Positions 45,306-53,571 of a stretch of DNA of 64,000 nt are shown here, one piece after another. The first letter of the stretch is position 1, and every line of letters starts with the position of its first letter. Location of the stretch: contig FR886338.1 in assembly GCA_000436535.1 (NCBI GenBank), forward strand, positions 40,667 through 104,666, read 5' to 3'. The notes beneath the pieces are model-generated. The model had not been told where the DNA came from. It ran no database searches and worked only from the letters and a program-made list of their open reading frames with translations. The position numbers and the translations under genes were made by a program. This DNA is from Eubacterium sp. CAG:252. GTDB taxonomy: Bacteria > Bacillota > Clostridia > Lachnospirales > Lachnospiraceae.

Positions 45306-45353
45306 ATTCCCTTAAGCAGACTATGAATATTGTTCTTGTCTGTTTAAGGGAAA
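45306..45353. terminator. Bidirectional terminator between the permease and LRR genes
   Basis: AATTCCCTTAAGCAGAC pairs with GTCTGTTTAAGGGAAATT. Plus strand continues TGTTATATTCTT, minus strand TTTTTAATACC. The two genes converge here. Confidence 0.8.
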
Positions 45354-45427
45354 TTGTTATATTCTTATACTATATTTATGCTATATTACATTGCCAATGC
45401 ACGGCTCTTCCAAGAGTCTGACACCTT

Positions 45428-47125
45428 TTAGAACACTACCTGTCCATTTACAACATTCCATGTTCCATATTCATTACTTGCTGTACCCGTATAATTCCAA
45501 TCCAATACGCCATTGCTGATATAGAACCAACCATACTCATTGTTAGCAAGGCCTATATAATTCCAGTCAAGCACTCCGCCCGTCACATAAAACCAGCCAT
45601 ACTCATTGCTTGCAAGACCTGTGTAGCTCCAGTCAAGTACTCCGCCTGTCACATAAAACCAGCCATATTCATTACTTGCAAGGCCCGTATAACTCCAGTC
45701 GATTGCTCCATCTGATACGTAGAACCAGCCATATTCATTGCTGGCAAGTCCTGTATAATCATTCTCTACCACGCCATCCTTGTAATAATACCAGTTACCA
45801 GCATCATCCATATATAAGCCATTCTTGGCACTGTCAGATGTTGATGGAATAGAGACTCTCTCCTCATAACCACATACATTACACTTATGTGCCTTTTCGC
45901 CCTCATGATATTCTGTAGGCTCCCACACAATATACCATTCTCCATACTGGTGCTTTAATGTTGTATATGTATCACCAGCTTTTATAACATCGCTTTCCTG
46001 ACCTGTTGTTAACGATACAAATTTTCTGTTACATACAACAGTACTATTTCTACATTCCATCTTTACGTCTACATTTGATTTATTAACAGCCTTATCTATT
46101 CCGTCTGTTTCAAATTTGCAATCTGCTTCAATGACTGTTGATGGAATTATCAGTTCTTTAAGATTGGCAAATTCATAAGAAGCTTCATCCATAAAGCCAC
46201 TGTATAAATAAGCTGTTTCCCTTAACTGTGCAGATGACGTTACTCTTAAGCCTTCATTAAGCACTATCTTTTCAAGATATTTATTACTGATATTATATCC
46301 ACCTATAAGTTCCAGTTTATCTGGTGCTATGTACTCCTTATCTGTCTTTCCAGATGGATAATATATTAAAACATAATTCCCTTCAGTCATTGTATACATA
46401 TTATTTGCAGTATATGCAAGCTCATTTTCCCTGTTTATAGAATAAAGCACACCATCTATTGATATCAAATCAGTTCTTTCAGGGTTAACATTAACTTCTT
46501 TAAGACTATTGCAATACTTAAATGCTATAGGTGAGACTGATAAAAATGGAATTGATGCATCACTTGCTTTATCAATATATACACTTTCGAGTGCTTCATC
46601 ATATGAAAACGCATCAAATTCAACCACTCTCATACTACCCGGAATATATACATTCTTAATAGAAGCGCAGCTCTGGAATGCGCCCTGTGATATTCTTTTA
46701 ACATTTCCAAGATTAATATCTGTAAGATTTGGAGATGACCAGAAGGCAAATGTACCTATTGTCTCTAATGTATTACCACAGTCAACACTTACAAGATTAC
46801 TTAAATCATCAAAAATATCTTTACCTATATATGTAATTCCATCCTTAATTACTACACTTTTAATGTACTTTCTATATTCTTTCCATGGTTTATCAATAAG
46901 AGTATCCTGACCATTGATTGTTTCTCTGTAATCCTTTGTTCTTCCTGTACCATCAAGTGTCAGACAACCTTCATCATCAAGTGTCCATGTAATATTGCTG
47001 CCATCATCTGCCCCGCAGCTGCCACTCTGGACAATAACCGCCGCACTGACTTTCTGTGTTCTGACACAGAACAGCATTACAACTGCCAGAACCGGCAATA
47101 CCACATGTATAAGCTTTCTTTTCAT
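45428..47125 (-). CDS. Secreted BspA-type leucine-rich-repeat protein with C-terminal 22-residue repeats
   Basis: 565 residues. Sec signal peptide (about 1-29, cut near VSA-AV). LRR_5/BspA units run from about residue 65 to 330 (LETIGTFAFWSSPNLTDINLG, RISQGAFQSCASIKNVYIPG). The C-terminal about 130 residues begin with GNWYYYKDGVVE and then five copies of a 22-residue unit, pattern YTGLASNEYGWFYVxxGxxDWx. These resemble choline/cell-wall-binding-type aromatic repeats and probably hold the protein at the surface. BspA-like proteins are often adhesins. No LPXTG motif. Monocistronic, convergent with the ABC operon. Confidence 0.85.
   Translation of the reverse strand: MKRKLIHVVLPVLAVVMLFCVRTQKVSAAVIVQSGSCGADDGSNITWTLDDEGCLTLDGTGRTKDYRETINGQDTLIDKPWKEYRKYIKSVVIKDGITYIGKDIFDDLSNLVSVDCGNTLETIGTFAFWSSPNLTDINLGNVKRISQGAFQSCASIKNVYIPGSMRVVEFDAFSYDEALESVYIDKASDASIPFLSVSPIAFKYCNSLKEVNVNPERTDLISIDGVLYSINRENELAYTANNMYTMTEGNYVLIYYPSGKTDKEYIAPDKLELIGGYNISNKYLEKIVLNEGLRVTSSAQLRETAYLYSGFMDEASYEFANLKELIIPSTVIEADCKFETDGIDKAVNKSNVDVKMECRNSTVVCNRKFVSLTTGQESDVIKAGDTYTTLKHQYGEWYIVWEPTEYHEGEKAHKCNVCGYEERVSIPSTSDSAKNGLYMDDAGNWYYYKDGVVENDYTGLASNEYGWFYVSDGAIDWSYTGLASNEYGWFYVTGGVLDWSYTGLASNEYGWFYVTGGVLDWNYIGLANNEYGWFYISNGVLDWNYTGTASNEYGTWNVVNGQVVF
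45440..45757 (-). repeat. Five 66-bp tandem repeats in the LRR protein gene
   Basis: Each 66-bp unit encodes a 22-residue GLASNEYGWFYV-type repeat; the units near the centre are almost identical (CATACTCATTGCTTGCAAG-like cores recur). The copy number may vary between strains. Confidence 0.8.
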
Positions 47126-47288
47126 TAAAAGGCCTCCTCAATTATGTAAATATTTTTATTATTTTATATTAACATATTTTATCTTTTAATTCAAAATATT
47201 TCCTTAGTTACCTTTGAAACAATTCTTATTACACCAGATATTTTTTTTACCATTAACTTGAAATTGCTGTATTAATCAAAAATACTTA

Positions 47289-47317
47289 ATGAAAAACATC
47301 AAAAATAATAGTATAAT
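47289..47317 (+). promoter_or_regulatory. Probable promoter of the DUF5721-like gene
   Basis: ATGAAA (47289-47294), 17-bp spacer, TATAAT (47312-47317), 60 bp before the ATG. The -10 is perfect, the -35 weak. Confidence 0.5.
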
Positions 47318-47376
47318 AATCAGGGGCAGTTAAGTTCAGACCTTCTGGACACATTATTAAAGATTGGAGATACTAT

Positions 47377-47883
47377 ATGATTTCACTTAGAATAAAAAAC
47401 ACTAAAACATTTATGTCGCACCTGCTTGTAAAGGATACCTTCGATAACTTTCTTTTATCAGAGGCAGATATAAAGACCTCGTGCTCTCACTCTATAGACG
47501 GGCAGATTAACCGTGCATTTTACTCAGATGAGGAGTGGGAAACTCTTGAAGGTGATGCCCGAAGATATGAGCTGTGGCTTAATCAGAAGCCTTTCTGTTT
47601 CAGTCTTATCAAAGGAAGCAAAGTGCCTTCATCAATGAAGATTGTTATGCTTATGTCCACTAAAGATACCGAAGCACTTCTTAGCCAGATTGAAGCCGGA
47701 TTATCTACTGATAACATCAATGGACTTTTTATTAATATCAGGTATCAGGAGGGACACGCCGACATCATTACAGGAACTTCACTCAACATATTCAGCCTTG
47801 ATAAGACACTTGATACGGCATTTGACTCTTACATAAAGAAATTCTTAGCTGATAAGGGGCTTGATTTCGAGGAAACTGAGTAA
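47377..47883 (+). CDS. DUF5721-like protein
   Basis: 168 residues, soluble, beginning MISLRIKNTKTFMSHLLVKDTFDNFLL and containing a KPFCFSLIKGSKVPSSMKIVM segment. I associate this pattern with DUF5721, a family of unknown function common in Lachnospiraceae. The start follows TTGGAGA. It lies alone ahead of the CIRCE-controlled htpG gene. Confidence 0.7.
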   Translation: MISLRIKNTKTFMSHLLVKDTFDNFLLSEADIKTSCSHSIDGQINRAFYSDEEWETLEGDARRYELWLNQKPFCFSLIKGSKVPSSMKIVMLMSTKDTEALLSQIEAGLSTDNINGLFINIRYQEGHADIITGTSLNIFSLDKTLDTAFDSYIKKFLADKGLDFEETE

Positions 47884-47962
47884 TGCTCTTTGCCCCTGAC
47901 GTTTTTATATTTATTTAATAATTTCTGAAAGCCTTGATTTTACTGGGTTTGGCTTATTTTTA

Positions 47963-47989
47963 TTAGCACTCACTGCATTTGAGTGCTAA
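47963..47989 (+). promoter_or_regulatory. CIRCE operator (HrcA-binding site) of htpG
   Basis: TTAGCACTC (47963-47971), nine bases, GAGTGCTAA (47981-47989): a perfect CIRCE element. It lies 166 bp before the htpG start and just upstream of a -35 box. HrcA would repress htpG without heat stress. In Bacillus, htpG is not under HrcA, so the wiring differs. Confidence 0.95.
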
Positions 47990-47996
47990 TTTTCTC

Positions 47997-48025
47997 TTGA
48001 CTTCCACCAGACAGAATATTAAACT
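47997..48025 (+). promoter_or_regulatory. Promoter of htpG
   Basis: TTGACT (47997-48002), 17-bp spacer, TAAACT (48020-48025), starting eight bases after the CIRCE element. An alternative promoter overlapping CIRCE cannot be excluded. The leader then runs about 120 bp to the ATG. Confidence 0.55.
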
Positions 48026-48154
48026 ACATATTATGAAATTGCTTAAATGCAATAACAACCACTGCGGCAGTTTATGATGTTCATACTCATACCCAGCCAC
48101 AGTATATAAATATTAAACTTAAGCGTAATATCACGCAGATTGGAGAGATTAATT

Positions 48155-50149
48155 ATGGCTAATACACATGGTAGTTTATCAATTAACAGTGACAATATTT
48201 TTCCTATTATTAAGAAGTGGATGTATTCTGACCACGACATTTTTTACAGAGAACTTATATCAAACGGCTGCGATGCCATCACTAAGTTAAAAAAGCTTGA
48301 TATGATTGGCGAATATGAAGCACCTGACGATATTGAATATAAGATAGATGTTAAAGTAAGTGCTAACAATAAAACTATTAAGATTATCGATAATGGTATC
48401 GGTATGACTGACGAGGAAGTTGAACAGTACATTAACCAGATAGCTTTTTCTGGTGCTGAAGCTTTCCTTGAGAAGTATAAGGATAAGGCTAACGATGACC
48501 AGATTATCGGTCACTTCGGACTTGGTTTCTACTCAGCATTTATGGTAGCTGACAAGGTTACTATTGATACTCTTTCTTTCAAGGAAGGCGCTAAGGCTGT
48601 TCACTGGGAATGTGATGGCGGTACAGAATATGATATGACTGACGGTACAGCTGCAACACCGGGTACTACTATCACTCTTTACTTAAATGAAGACAGCTAT
48701 GAATTTGCAAATGAATACAAGGCACGTGAAGTTGTTGAGAAGTACTGCTCATTTATGCCTGTACCTATCTTCTTAACTAACGAGGATGCTGGTGAATTAA
48801 CAGAGGAAATCCCAGAAGAAGAAGTTACTGAGAAAGATACTGTACTTGATACATTTATAAAGGACGCTGTTACTGAGGAAGTTGAAAAGGAAGACGGAAC
48901 TAAGGAAACAGTTGAGAAGGTTCCAGCCAAGAAGATGGCTAAGATTGTAAAAAGACCTGTTGCAATCAATGATATCCACCCTCTCTGGACAAAGCATCCT
49001 AATGAATGTACTGCCGATGAATATAAGGAATTCTACCGCAAGGTATTTAACGACTACAAAGAACCTTTATTCTGGATTCACCTTAACATGGACTATCCTT
49101 TCAACTTAAAGGGTATTCTTTACTTCCCTAAGATTAACACAGAATATGAGTCAATCGAGGGAACTATAAAGCTTTACAACAATCAGGTATTCGTTGCTGA
49201 TAACATAAAGGAGGTTATTCCTGAATTCCTTCTTCTACTAAAGGGTGTTATCGACTGCCCAGACCTTCCTCTTAATGTATCACGTTCAGCACTCCAGAAC
49301 GATGGTTTTGTTAAGAAGATATCTGACTACATCACTAAAAAGGTTGCTGACAAGCTCTCTGGTATGTGCAAGACAGACCGTGAGAACTATGAGAAATACT
49401 GGGATGACATCAACCCATTTATCAAGTTCGGCTGCTTAAAGGATGAGAAGTTCTCTGAAAAGATAAACGATTATATTATCTTCAAAAACCTTGAGGGTAA
49501 GTATGTAACTCTTAAGGATTACCTTGAAGCTAACAAGGAAAAGCATGAAAATACTGTATTCTATGTTACTGATGAGAAGGAACAGAGCCAGTATATCAAT
49601 ATGTTTAAGAAAGAAAACATGGATGCTATCATTCTTACACATAACATCGACCAGCCATTCATCACTCACCTTGAGGGCAAGAATGAAGGTCTTAAGTTTG
49701 CAAGAATTGATACTGACCTTTCTGATATATTCAAGGAAGAAACAAGCGAAGATGAGTTAAAAGATACAACTGAAGCTCTTACTGCTGCTTTCAAGAAGGC
49801 TCTTAACAACGATAACCTTAACATCAAGGTTGAGAAGTTAAAGGATGCTTCTGTATCTTCTATGATTACTCTTTCTGAACAGGACAGACGTATGCAGGAT
49901 ATGATGAAAATGTATGGTATGTCTGGCATGGACCCAGCTATGTTTGGTTCTAACGGACAGACTCTTGTACTTAATGCTAACAACGACCTTGTCAAGTATA
50001 TTGTTGAGCACAAGGATGGCGAAAATACTGACATTATCTGCCAGCAGTTATATGACCTTGCACTTATAAGCCACGCTCCTCTTGCACCTGCACAGATGAC
50101 AGCTTTCGTACAAAGAAGTAATAAGATTATGGAATTACTTGCAAAATAA
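48155..50149 (+). CDS. htpG: Molecular chaperone HtpG (Hsp90)
   Basis: 664 residues from the ATG at 48155 (TGGAGAG site). GHKL ATPase: ELISNGCDAITK, IIDNGIGMTDEEV, GHFGLGFYSAFMVAD. Middle domain with catalytic Arg region NVSRSALQND; dimerising C-terminal domain to the end. One difference from many HtpG is an acidic insert at about residues 215-265 (TEEIPEEEVTEKDTV...EKEDGTKETVEK), which is charged like the eukaryotic Hsp90 linker but shorter. CIRCE controls it. A terminator at 50202 follows. Confidence 0.96.
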   Translation: MANTHGSLSINSDNIFPIIKKWMYSDHDIFYRELISNGCDAITKLKKLDMIGEYEAPDDIEYKIDVKVSANNKTIKIIDNGIGMTDEEVEQYINQIAFSGAEAFLEKYKDKANDDQIIGHFGLGFYSAFMVADKVTIDTLSFKEGAKAVHWECDGGTEYDMTDGTAATPGTTITLYLNEDSYEFANEYKAREVVEKYCSFMPVPIFLTNEDAGELTEEIPEEEVTEKDTVLDTFIKDAVTEEVEKEDGTKETVEKVPAKKMAKIVKRPVAINDIHPLWTKHPNECTADEYKEFYRKVFNDYKEPLFWIHLNMDYPFNLKGILYFPKINTEYESIEGTIKLYNNQVFVADNIKEVIPEFLLLLKGVIDCPDLPLNVSRSALQNDGFVKKISDYITKKVADKLSGMCKTDRENYEKYWDDINPFIKFGCLKDEKFSEKINDYIIFKNLEGKYVTLKDYLEANKEKHENTVFYVTDEKEQSQYINMFKKENMDAIILTHNIDQPFITHLEGKNEGLKFARIDTDLSDIFKEETSEDELKDTTEALTAAFKKALNNDNLNIKVEKLKDASVSSMITLSEQDRRMQDMMKMYGMSGMDPAMFGSNGQTLVLNANNDLVKYIVEHKDGENTDIICQQLYDLALISHAPLAPAQMTAFVQRSNKIMELLAK

Positions 50150-50201
50150 TTAAATTTAACATATTATATAAGCATACATTAAATTGTGCTTAGTATTTCA
50201 G

Positions 50202-50238
50202 ATAACCCCATCTGTTTTAAGCAGGCTGGGGTTATTTT
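50202..50238 (+). terminator. Intrinsic terminator of htpG
   Basis: ATAACCCCA (50202-50210) pairs with TGGGGTTAT, followed by TTTAATG. It lies 53 bp after the htpG stop and argues against lepB starting upstream of it. Confidence 0.85.
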
Positions 50239-50269
50239 AATGAATTTACGCACCAGAATGGGGAAATAT

Positions 50270-51091
50270 ATGTCAGACAATAATAATTATTTTACACCCG
50301 ATGACGATGATGAAGATTTTGGTTTTATAGATTTTGAGGACGATTATCCGGCTGATGATGACGACTATACTGATGAAAGACCGTCTTCAGGAAGCAGGCG
50401 TTTTAACACATATGATGACGATAATGACAGTAATAACAACAGTCATCATTCAGGAGCCACCCTCTTTAATACATATGATGACGATGATGATTATGACGAT
50501 GACGATGAACCGGTTGACTCCTCTAAGGACTACCAGTCTTCCAAGGGCTTTTTCAGCTTTTTATTTTCAGAAGTGTTAAGCCTTGTCAAGATAGTCGTTA
50601 TAGCCGTTGTATTTGCGCTTGTATTCACGAACTTTATTATAATAAATGCAGAAGTTCCGTCAGGTTCTATGCGTGATACAATATGGGAAGGCGACAGACT
50701 CTTCGGTTTCAGGCTTGCATATAAGTTCTCTGAGCCAAAGCGTGGCGATATTATAATATTCAAGTTTCCTGATGATGAAACACAGAATTATGTCAAGCGT
50801 GTAATCGGTCTTCCAAACGATATCGTCCAGATAAAAAATGGTCGTGTATACATCAATGGTGAAGAGCTTGATGAGCCATATATCAAGGATTATATATTAG
50901 ATGATGGGGAAACTTATACTTATATTGTTCCCGAAGACTCTTATTTTATGCTTGGTGACAACCGTAATAATTCCAAAGACTCAAGATACTGGGTCAATAC
51001 ATTTGTTAAAAAAGAAAAAATTGTAGCCAAGGTCGTTGTCCGCTACTATAGCGGCGAAAAGTCAAAGATTGATTTTAGTCTTGTGAAATAA
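50270..51091 (+). CDS. lepB: Signal peptidase I with long acidic N-terminal cytoplasmic region
   Basis: 273 residues from the ATG at 50270 (GGGG close upstream); earlier in-frame ATGs would cross the htpG terminator. Residues 1-95 are Asp-rich (DDDDEDFGF, DDYPADDDDY, YDDDDDYDDDDE). One membrane segment (about 103-125) is followed by the S26 domain: catalytic Ser in PSGSMRDTI, catalytic Lys in NYVKRVIGLPND, and GDNRNNSKDSRYW. It removes Sec signal peptides. The acidic head is unusual for type I peptidases and may bind other proteins or cations. Confidence 0.93.
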   Translation: MSDNNNYFTPDDDDEDFGFIDFEDDYPADDDDYTDERPSSGSRRFNTYDDDNDSNNNSHHSGATLFNTYDDDDDYDDDDEPVDSSKDYQSSKGFFSFLFSEVLSLVKIVVIAVVFALVFTNFIIINAEVPSGSMRDTIWEGDRLFGFRLAYKFSEPKRGDIIIFKFPDDETQNYVKRVIGLPNDIVQIKNGRVYINGEELDEPYIKDYILDDGETYTYIVPEDSYFMLGDNRNNSKDSRYWVNTFVKKEKIVAKVVVRYYSGEKSKIDFSLVK

Positions 51092-51106
51092 CGAATAATA
51101 TTCTAA

Positions 51107-51165
51107 CTCCTGTTAATAATAACTAATATGCCTGTGATTTCAGGTGTACTATTTATTAACAGGAG
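51107..51165 (+). promoter_or_regulatory. Hairpin that buries the ribosome site of the DUF1540 gene
   Basis: CTCCTGTTAATAA (51107-51119) is perfectly complementary to TTATTAACAGGAG (51153-51165), and the second arm includes the AGGAGG site (51161-51166). The loop holds a smaller CCTG...CAGG hairpin. TTTTTT follows the stem, so it may serve both as lepB terminator and as a translation switch. Confidence 0.7.
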
Positions 51166-51174
51166 GTTTTTTAT

Positions 51175-51492
51175 ATGACAAACTTAAGCTGTAATGCATC
51201 TACTTGTACACACAATGCTGACAAATGCTGCTGTCTTAGCGGCATTGATGTAAAGGGGGCTAATGCATGTACCTGCGATGAAACATGCTGTGGAAGCTTT
51301 GATAACAAAAAAGAAAATGGTTCCGCACGCAATGCTGCTGCCTCTCCTAAGCTCAATCTTACAATACAGTGTGCTGCCCACAACTGTGTATACAATGAGG
51401 ACAGTGCATGTCATGCCGACCACGTTGACATATCAGGCATAACCGCCGTAAATGCTGGTGACACCGTATGTTCTACTTTCACTGCAAAGTAG
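51175..51492 (+). CDS. Cys-rich protein with two DUF1540 domains
   Basis: 105 residues with 15 Cys. Two related units, LSCNASTCTHNADKCCCLSGIDVKG...C and IQCAAHNCVYNEDSACHADHVDISG...C, fit DUF1540, a small probably metal-binding module widespread in Clostridia. There is no signal peptide. Function unknown; some members are spore-associated. Its ribosome site is in the 3' arm of a perfect 13-bp stem. Confidence 0.9.
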   Translation: MTNLSCNASTCTHNADKCCCLSGIDVKGANACTCDETCCGSFDNKKENGSARNAAASPKLNLTIQCAAHNCVYNEDSACHADHVDISGITAVNAGDTVCSTFTAK

Positions 51493-51583
51493 CTTCATAA
51501 TATTATAATAATCTGTCTTTCTTAAGTTCTCAGGTTCAGACTACCAAGACCTTAATTCTGAACTGCAAATCTTAAAAAAACAG

Positions 51584-51612
51584 TTGCCAAACTTCCGATT
51601 TTATTATAGAAT
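51584..51612 (+). promoter_or_regulatory. Promoter of efp
   Basis: TTGCCA (51584-51589), 17-bp spacer, TAGAAT (51607-51612), 38 bp before the ATG; a GTTCAGA...TCTGAAC hairpin lies just upstream (about 51533-51562). Confidence 0.65.
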
Positions 51613-51649
51613 GGTAAGTAGTTATGATAATTAGGAGGTATACCAAAGA

Positions 51650-52207
51650 ATGGTAAGCGCAGGAGATTTTAAGAATGGTTTAACAATTCAGATGGATAAT
51701 AACATTTGGCAGATTATTGAATTCCAGCATGTAAAACCTGGTAAGGGTGCTGCTTTCGTTAGAACTAAGTTAAAGAATATCGTAAGTGGTGGTGTTGTTG
51801 AAAAGTCTTTCAGACCAACAGAAAAGTTTGACCTCGCACACATCGAGAAGAGAGAATATCAGTATCTTTACTCTGATGGCGACCTTTACAACTTTATGGA
51901 TACAGAAACATTTGAGCAGATTGCTTTATCAGCAGAGAATGTTGGTGATTCACTTAAGTTCGTTAAGGAAAATGAGATGGTTAAGCTTTGCTCACACAAC
52001 GGCAATGTATTCTCTATCGAGCCACCTATCACAGTAGAACTTCAGATTACAGAGTCTGAACCAGGTGTTAAGGGTGATACAGCTACTGGTGCTACTAAGC
52101 CAGCTATCCTTGAAACAGGTGCTAAGATTTTAGTTCCATTATTTGTTAACCAGGGTGACACAATTAAGATTGATACAAGAACAGGTGAGTACATCTCTCG
52201 TGTTTAA
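51650..52207 (+). CDS. efp: Translation elongation factor P
   Basis: 185 residues, the standard EF-P length with three beta-barrel domains. The ribosome-facing loop [12 protein letters not shown] keeps the Lys at the site modified in many bacteria. It relieves stalling at polyproline. AGGAGG site before ATG. Followed by a strong terminator. Confidence 0.97.
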   Translation: MVSAGDFKNGLTIQMDNNIWQIIEFQHVKPGKGAAFVRTKLKNIVSGGVVEKSFRPTEKFDLAHIEKREYQYLYSDGDLYNFMDTETFEQIALSAENVGDSLKFVKENEMVKLCSHNGNVFSIEPPITVELQITESEPGVKGDTATGATKPAILETGAKILVPLFVNQGDTIKIDTRTGEYISRV

Positions 52208-52284
52208 TCTGTATTAATTGATTGGATGAATTGAGATTTTAATAAATAATATGCAGACATATCGCTGTATATGCGTATATTATT

Positions 52285-52320
52285 AAGAAGCAGGCTTCTA
52301 TATGAAACCTGCTTCTTTTT
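52285..52320 (+). terminator. Intrinsic terminator of efp
   Basis: AAGAAGCAGG (52285-52294) pairs with CCTGCTTCTT, followed by TTTCATTT. It lies 78 bp after the efp stop. Confidence 0.85.
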
Positions 52321-52340
52321 CATTTAATTATTATGATTAA

Positions 52341-52431
52341 AGGGTCAAAAGGTATCATCGATGCTTGCTTGCATGGAGTAATCTGATTAATCATAAATGA
52401 GGGGCAAAATACCTTTTGACCCTCATATCAT
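52341..52431. repeat. Short inverted-repeat intergenic element, copy D
   Basis: AGGGTCAAAAGGTA (52341-52354) is a perfect 14-bp inverted match of TACCTTTTGACCCT (52410-52423). The right end continues into CATATCAT, and an inner GAGGGGCAAAA/TTTTGACCCTC stem is possible. The 83-bp unit fits a tiny MITE-like element. It lies in the 302-bp spacer between the convergent efp and pilT genes. Confidence 0.75.
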
Positions 52432-52509
52432 TATTATTTCATTACCATCCAAAACTCTTTAATCACAAGAACATAGTCTTTGTATATTTATAAGTATTAT
52501 TCTGTAGCA

Positions 52510-53571
52510 TTAGAATATATTAACCCTCTTCTCCACATAAGATGTATCCTGTGCGAAGCTTACTGTGTTCTCTGCGCTTATAAAGCCTCTGTCGTAAAGG
52601 TCTAAGAGCGCATCGTCCATAGTTATCATTCCATTTTTCTTGCTTGTCTGGATTATACCTGTTATCTGGTGTGTCTTTCCCTCTCTTATAAGGTTCTTTA
52701 TGGCAACTGAACCGTGCATAACTTCAAATGCTGCTACTCTTCCCTTCTTTCTTTCAAGAGGTATGAGCTGCTGTGATATAACAGCCTCAAGAACTGTTGC
52801 TAACTGCACTCTTATCTGCTGCTGCTGGTGTGGTGGGAACACATCTATTATTCTGTCGATTGTGGCTGCTGCACCTATAGTATGAAGTGTAGAGAATACA
52901 AGATGTCCTGTTTCTGCTGCTGTTATGGCTGTCGAGATAGTTTCAAGGTCACGCATTTCTCCTACAAGAATAACATCCGGGTCTTCTCTTAAAGCCGACC
53001 TTAATGCCTTTGCATAAGACTGTGTATCTATGCCAATCTCTCTCTGGTTAATCATAGACTTTCTATGTGTATGAAGATACTCGATAGGGTCTTCAAGTGT
53101 AATAACATGGGCATTACGCTCATCATTAATCCTGTCAATAAGTGAGGCAAGGGTTGTCGATTTACCACTACCTGTAGGACCTGTTACAAGCACAAGGCCT
53201 CTCTTCTTATCATAAAGGTCTATAACAGACTGTGGAACGCCTAACTGTTCAGGCTTTGGCACTTCTGTACCTACTATACGCATAGCACATGCAACTGAAC
53301 CTCTCTGTCTGAACACATTTACTCTGTAACGTCCTACCTGAGGTATTGAAAATGAAAAGTCAGCCTCTCCATTTTCCTTGAACATCTCAAGCTGTCTGTC
53401 ATTCATAATACTAAGAATTATCTTTTCGCAGTCATCTGGCATAAGTCTTGGATAATCAAGGTCAAGTAATTCTCCATTCACTCTCATCTTAGGTGGCACA
53501 CCTACTGTAATATGTACATCTGATGCTCCCTGTTCCTTTGCTGTCATAAGCAGCTGTTCTACTGTAATCAC
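52510..53571 (-). CDS. pilT: Type IV pilus retraction ATPase PilT
   Basis: 353 residues. Walker A VTGPTGSGKSTTLASLI, Asp box ITLEDPIEYLH, Walker B DPDVILVGEMRDLETI, and His box TGHLVFSTLHT. N-terminal LLMTAKEQGASDVHITVG is typical of PilT. GTG start overlapping the pilB stop by 4 bp (GTGA). It powers pilus retraction; no pilin, PilC or prepilin peptidase gene is visible in the window. Confidence 0.93.
   Translation of the reverse strand: MITVEQLLMTAKEQGASDVHITVGVPPKMRVNGELLDLDYPRLMPDDCEKIILSIMNDRQLEMFKENGEADFSFSIPQVGRYRVNVFRQRGSVACAMRIVGTEVPKPEQLGVPQSVIDLYDKKRGLVLVTGPTGSGKSTTLASLIDRINDERNAHVITLEDPIEYLHTHRKSMINQREIGIDTQSYAKALRSALREDPDVILVGEMRDLETISTAITAAETGHLVFSTLHTIGAAATIDRIIDVFPPHQQQQIRVQLATVLEAVISQQLIPLERKKGRVAAFEVMHGSVAIKNLIREGKTHQITGIIQTSKKNGMITMDDALLDLYDRGFISAENTVSFAQDTSYVEKRVNIF

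Noticed and set aside
45440..45757. Regularly spaced repeats that could suggest a CRISPR array
   Set aside because: The 66-bp units are in frame and encode the 22-residue wall-binding-type repeats of the LRR protein; there are no unique spacers.
50186..50269. Longer lepB frame beginning in the htpG 3' region
   Set aside because: It would start before the htpG terminator and has no ribosome site.
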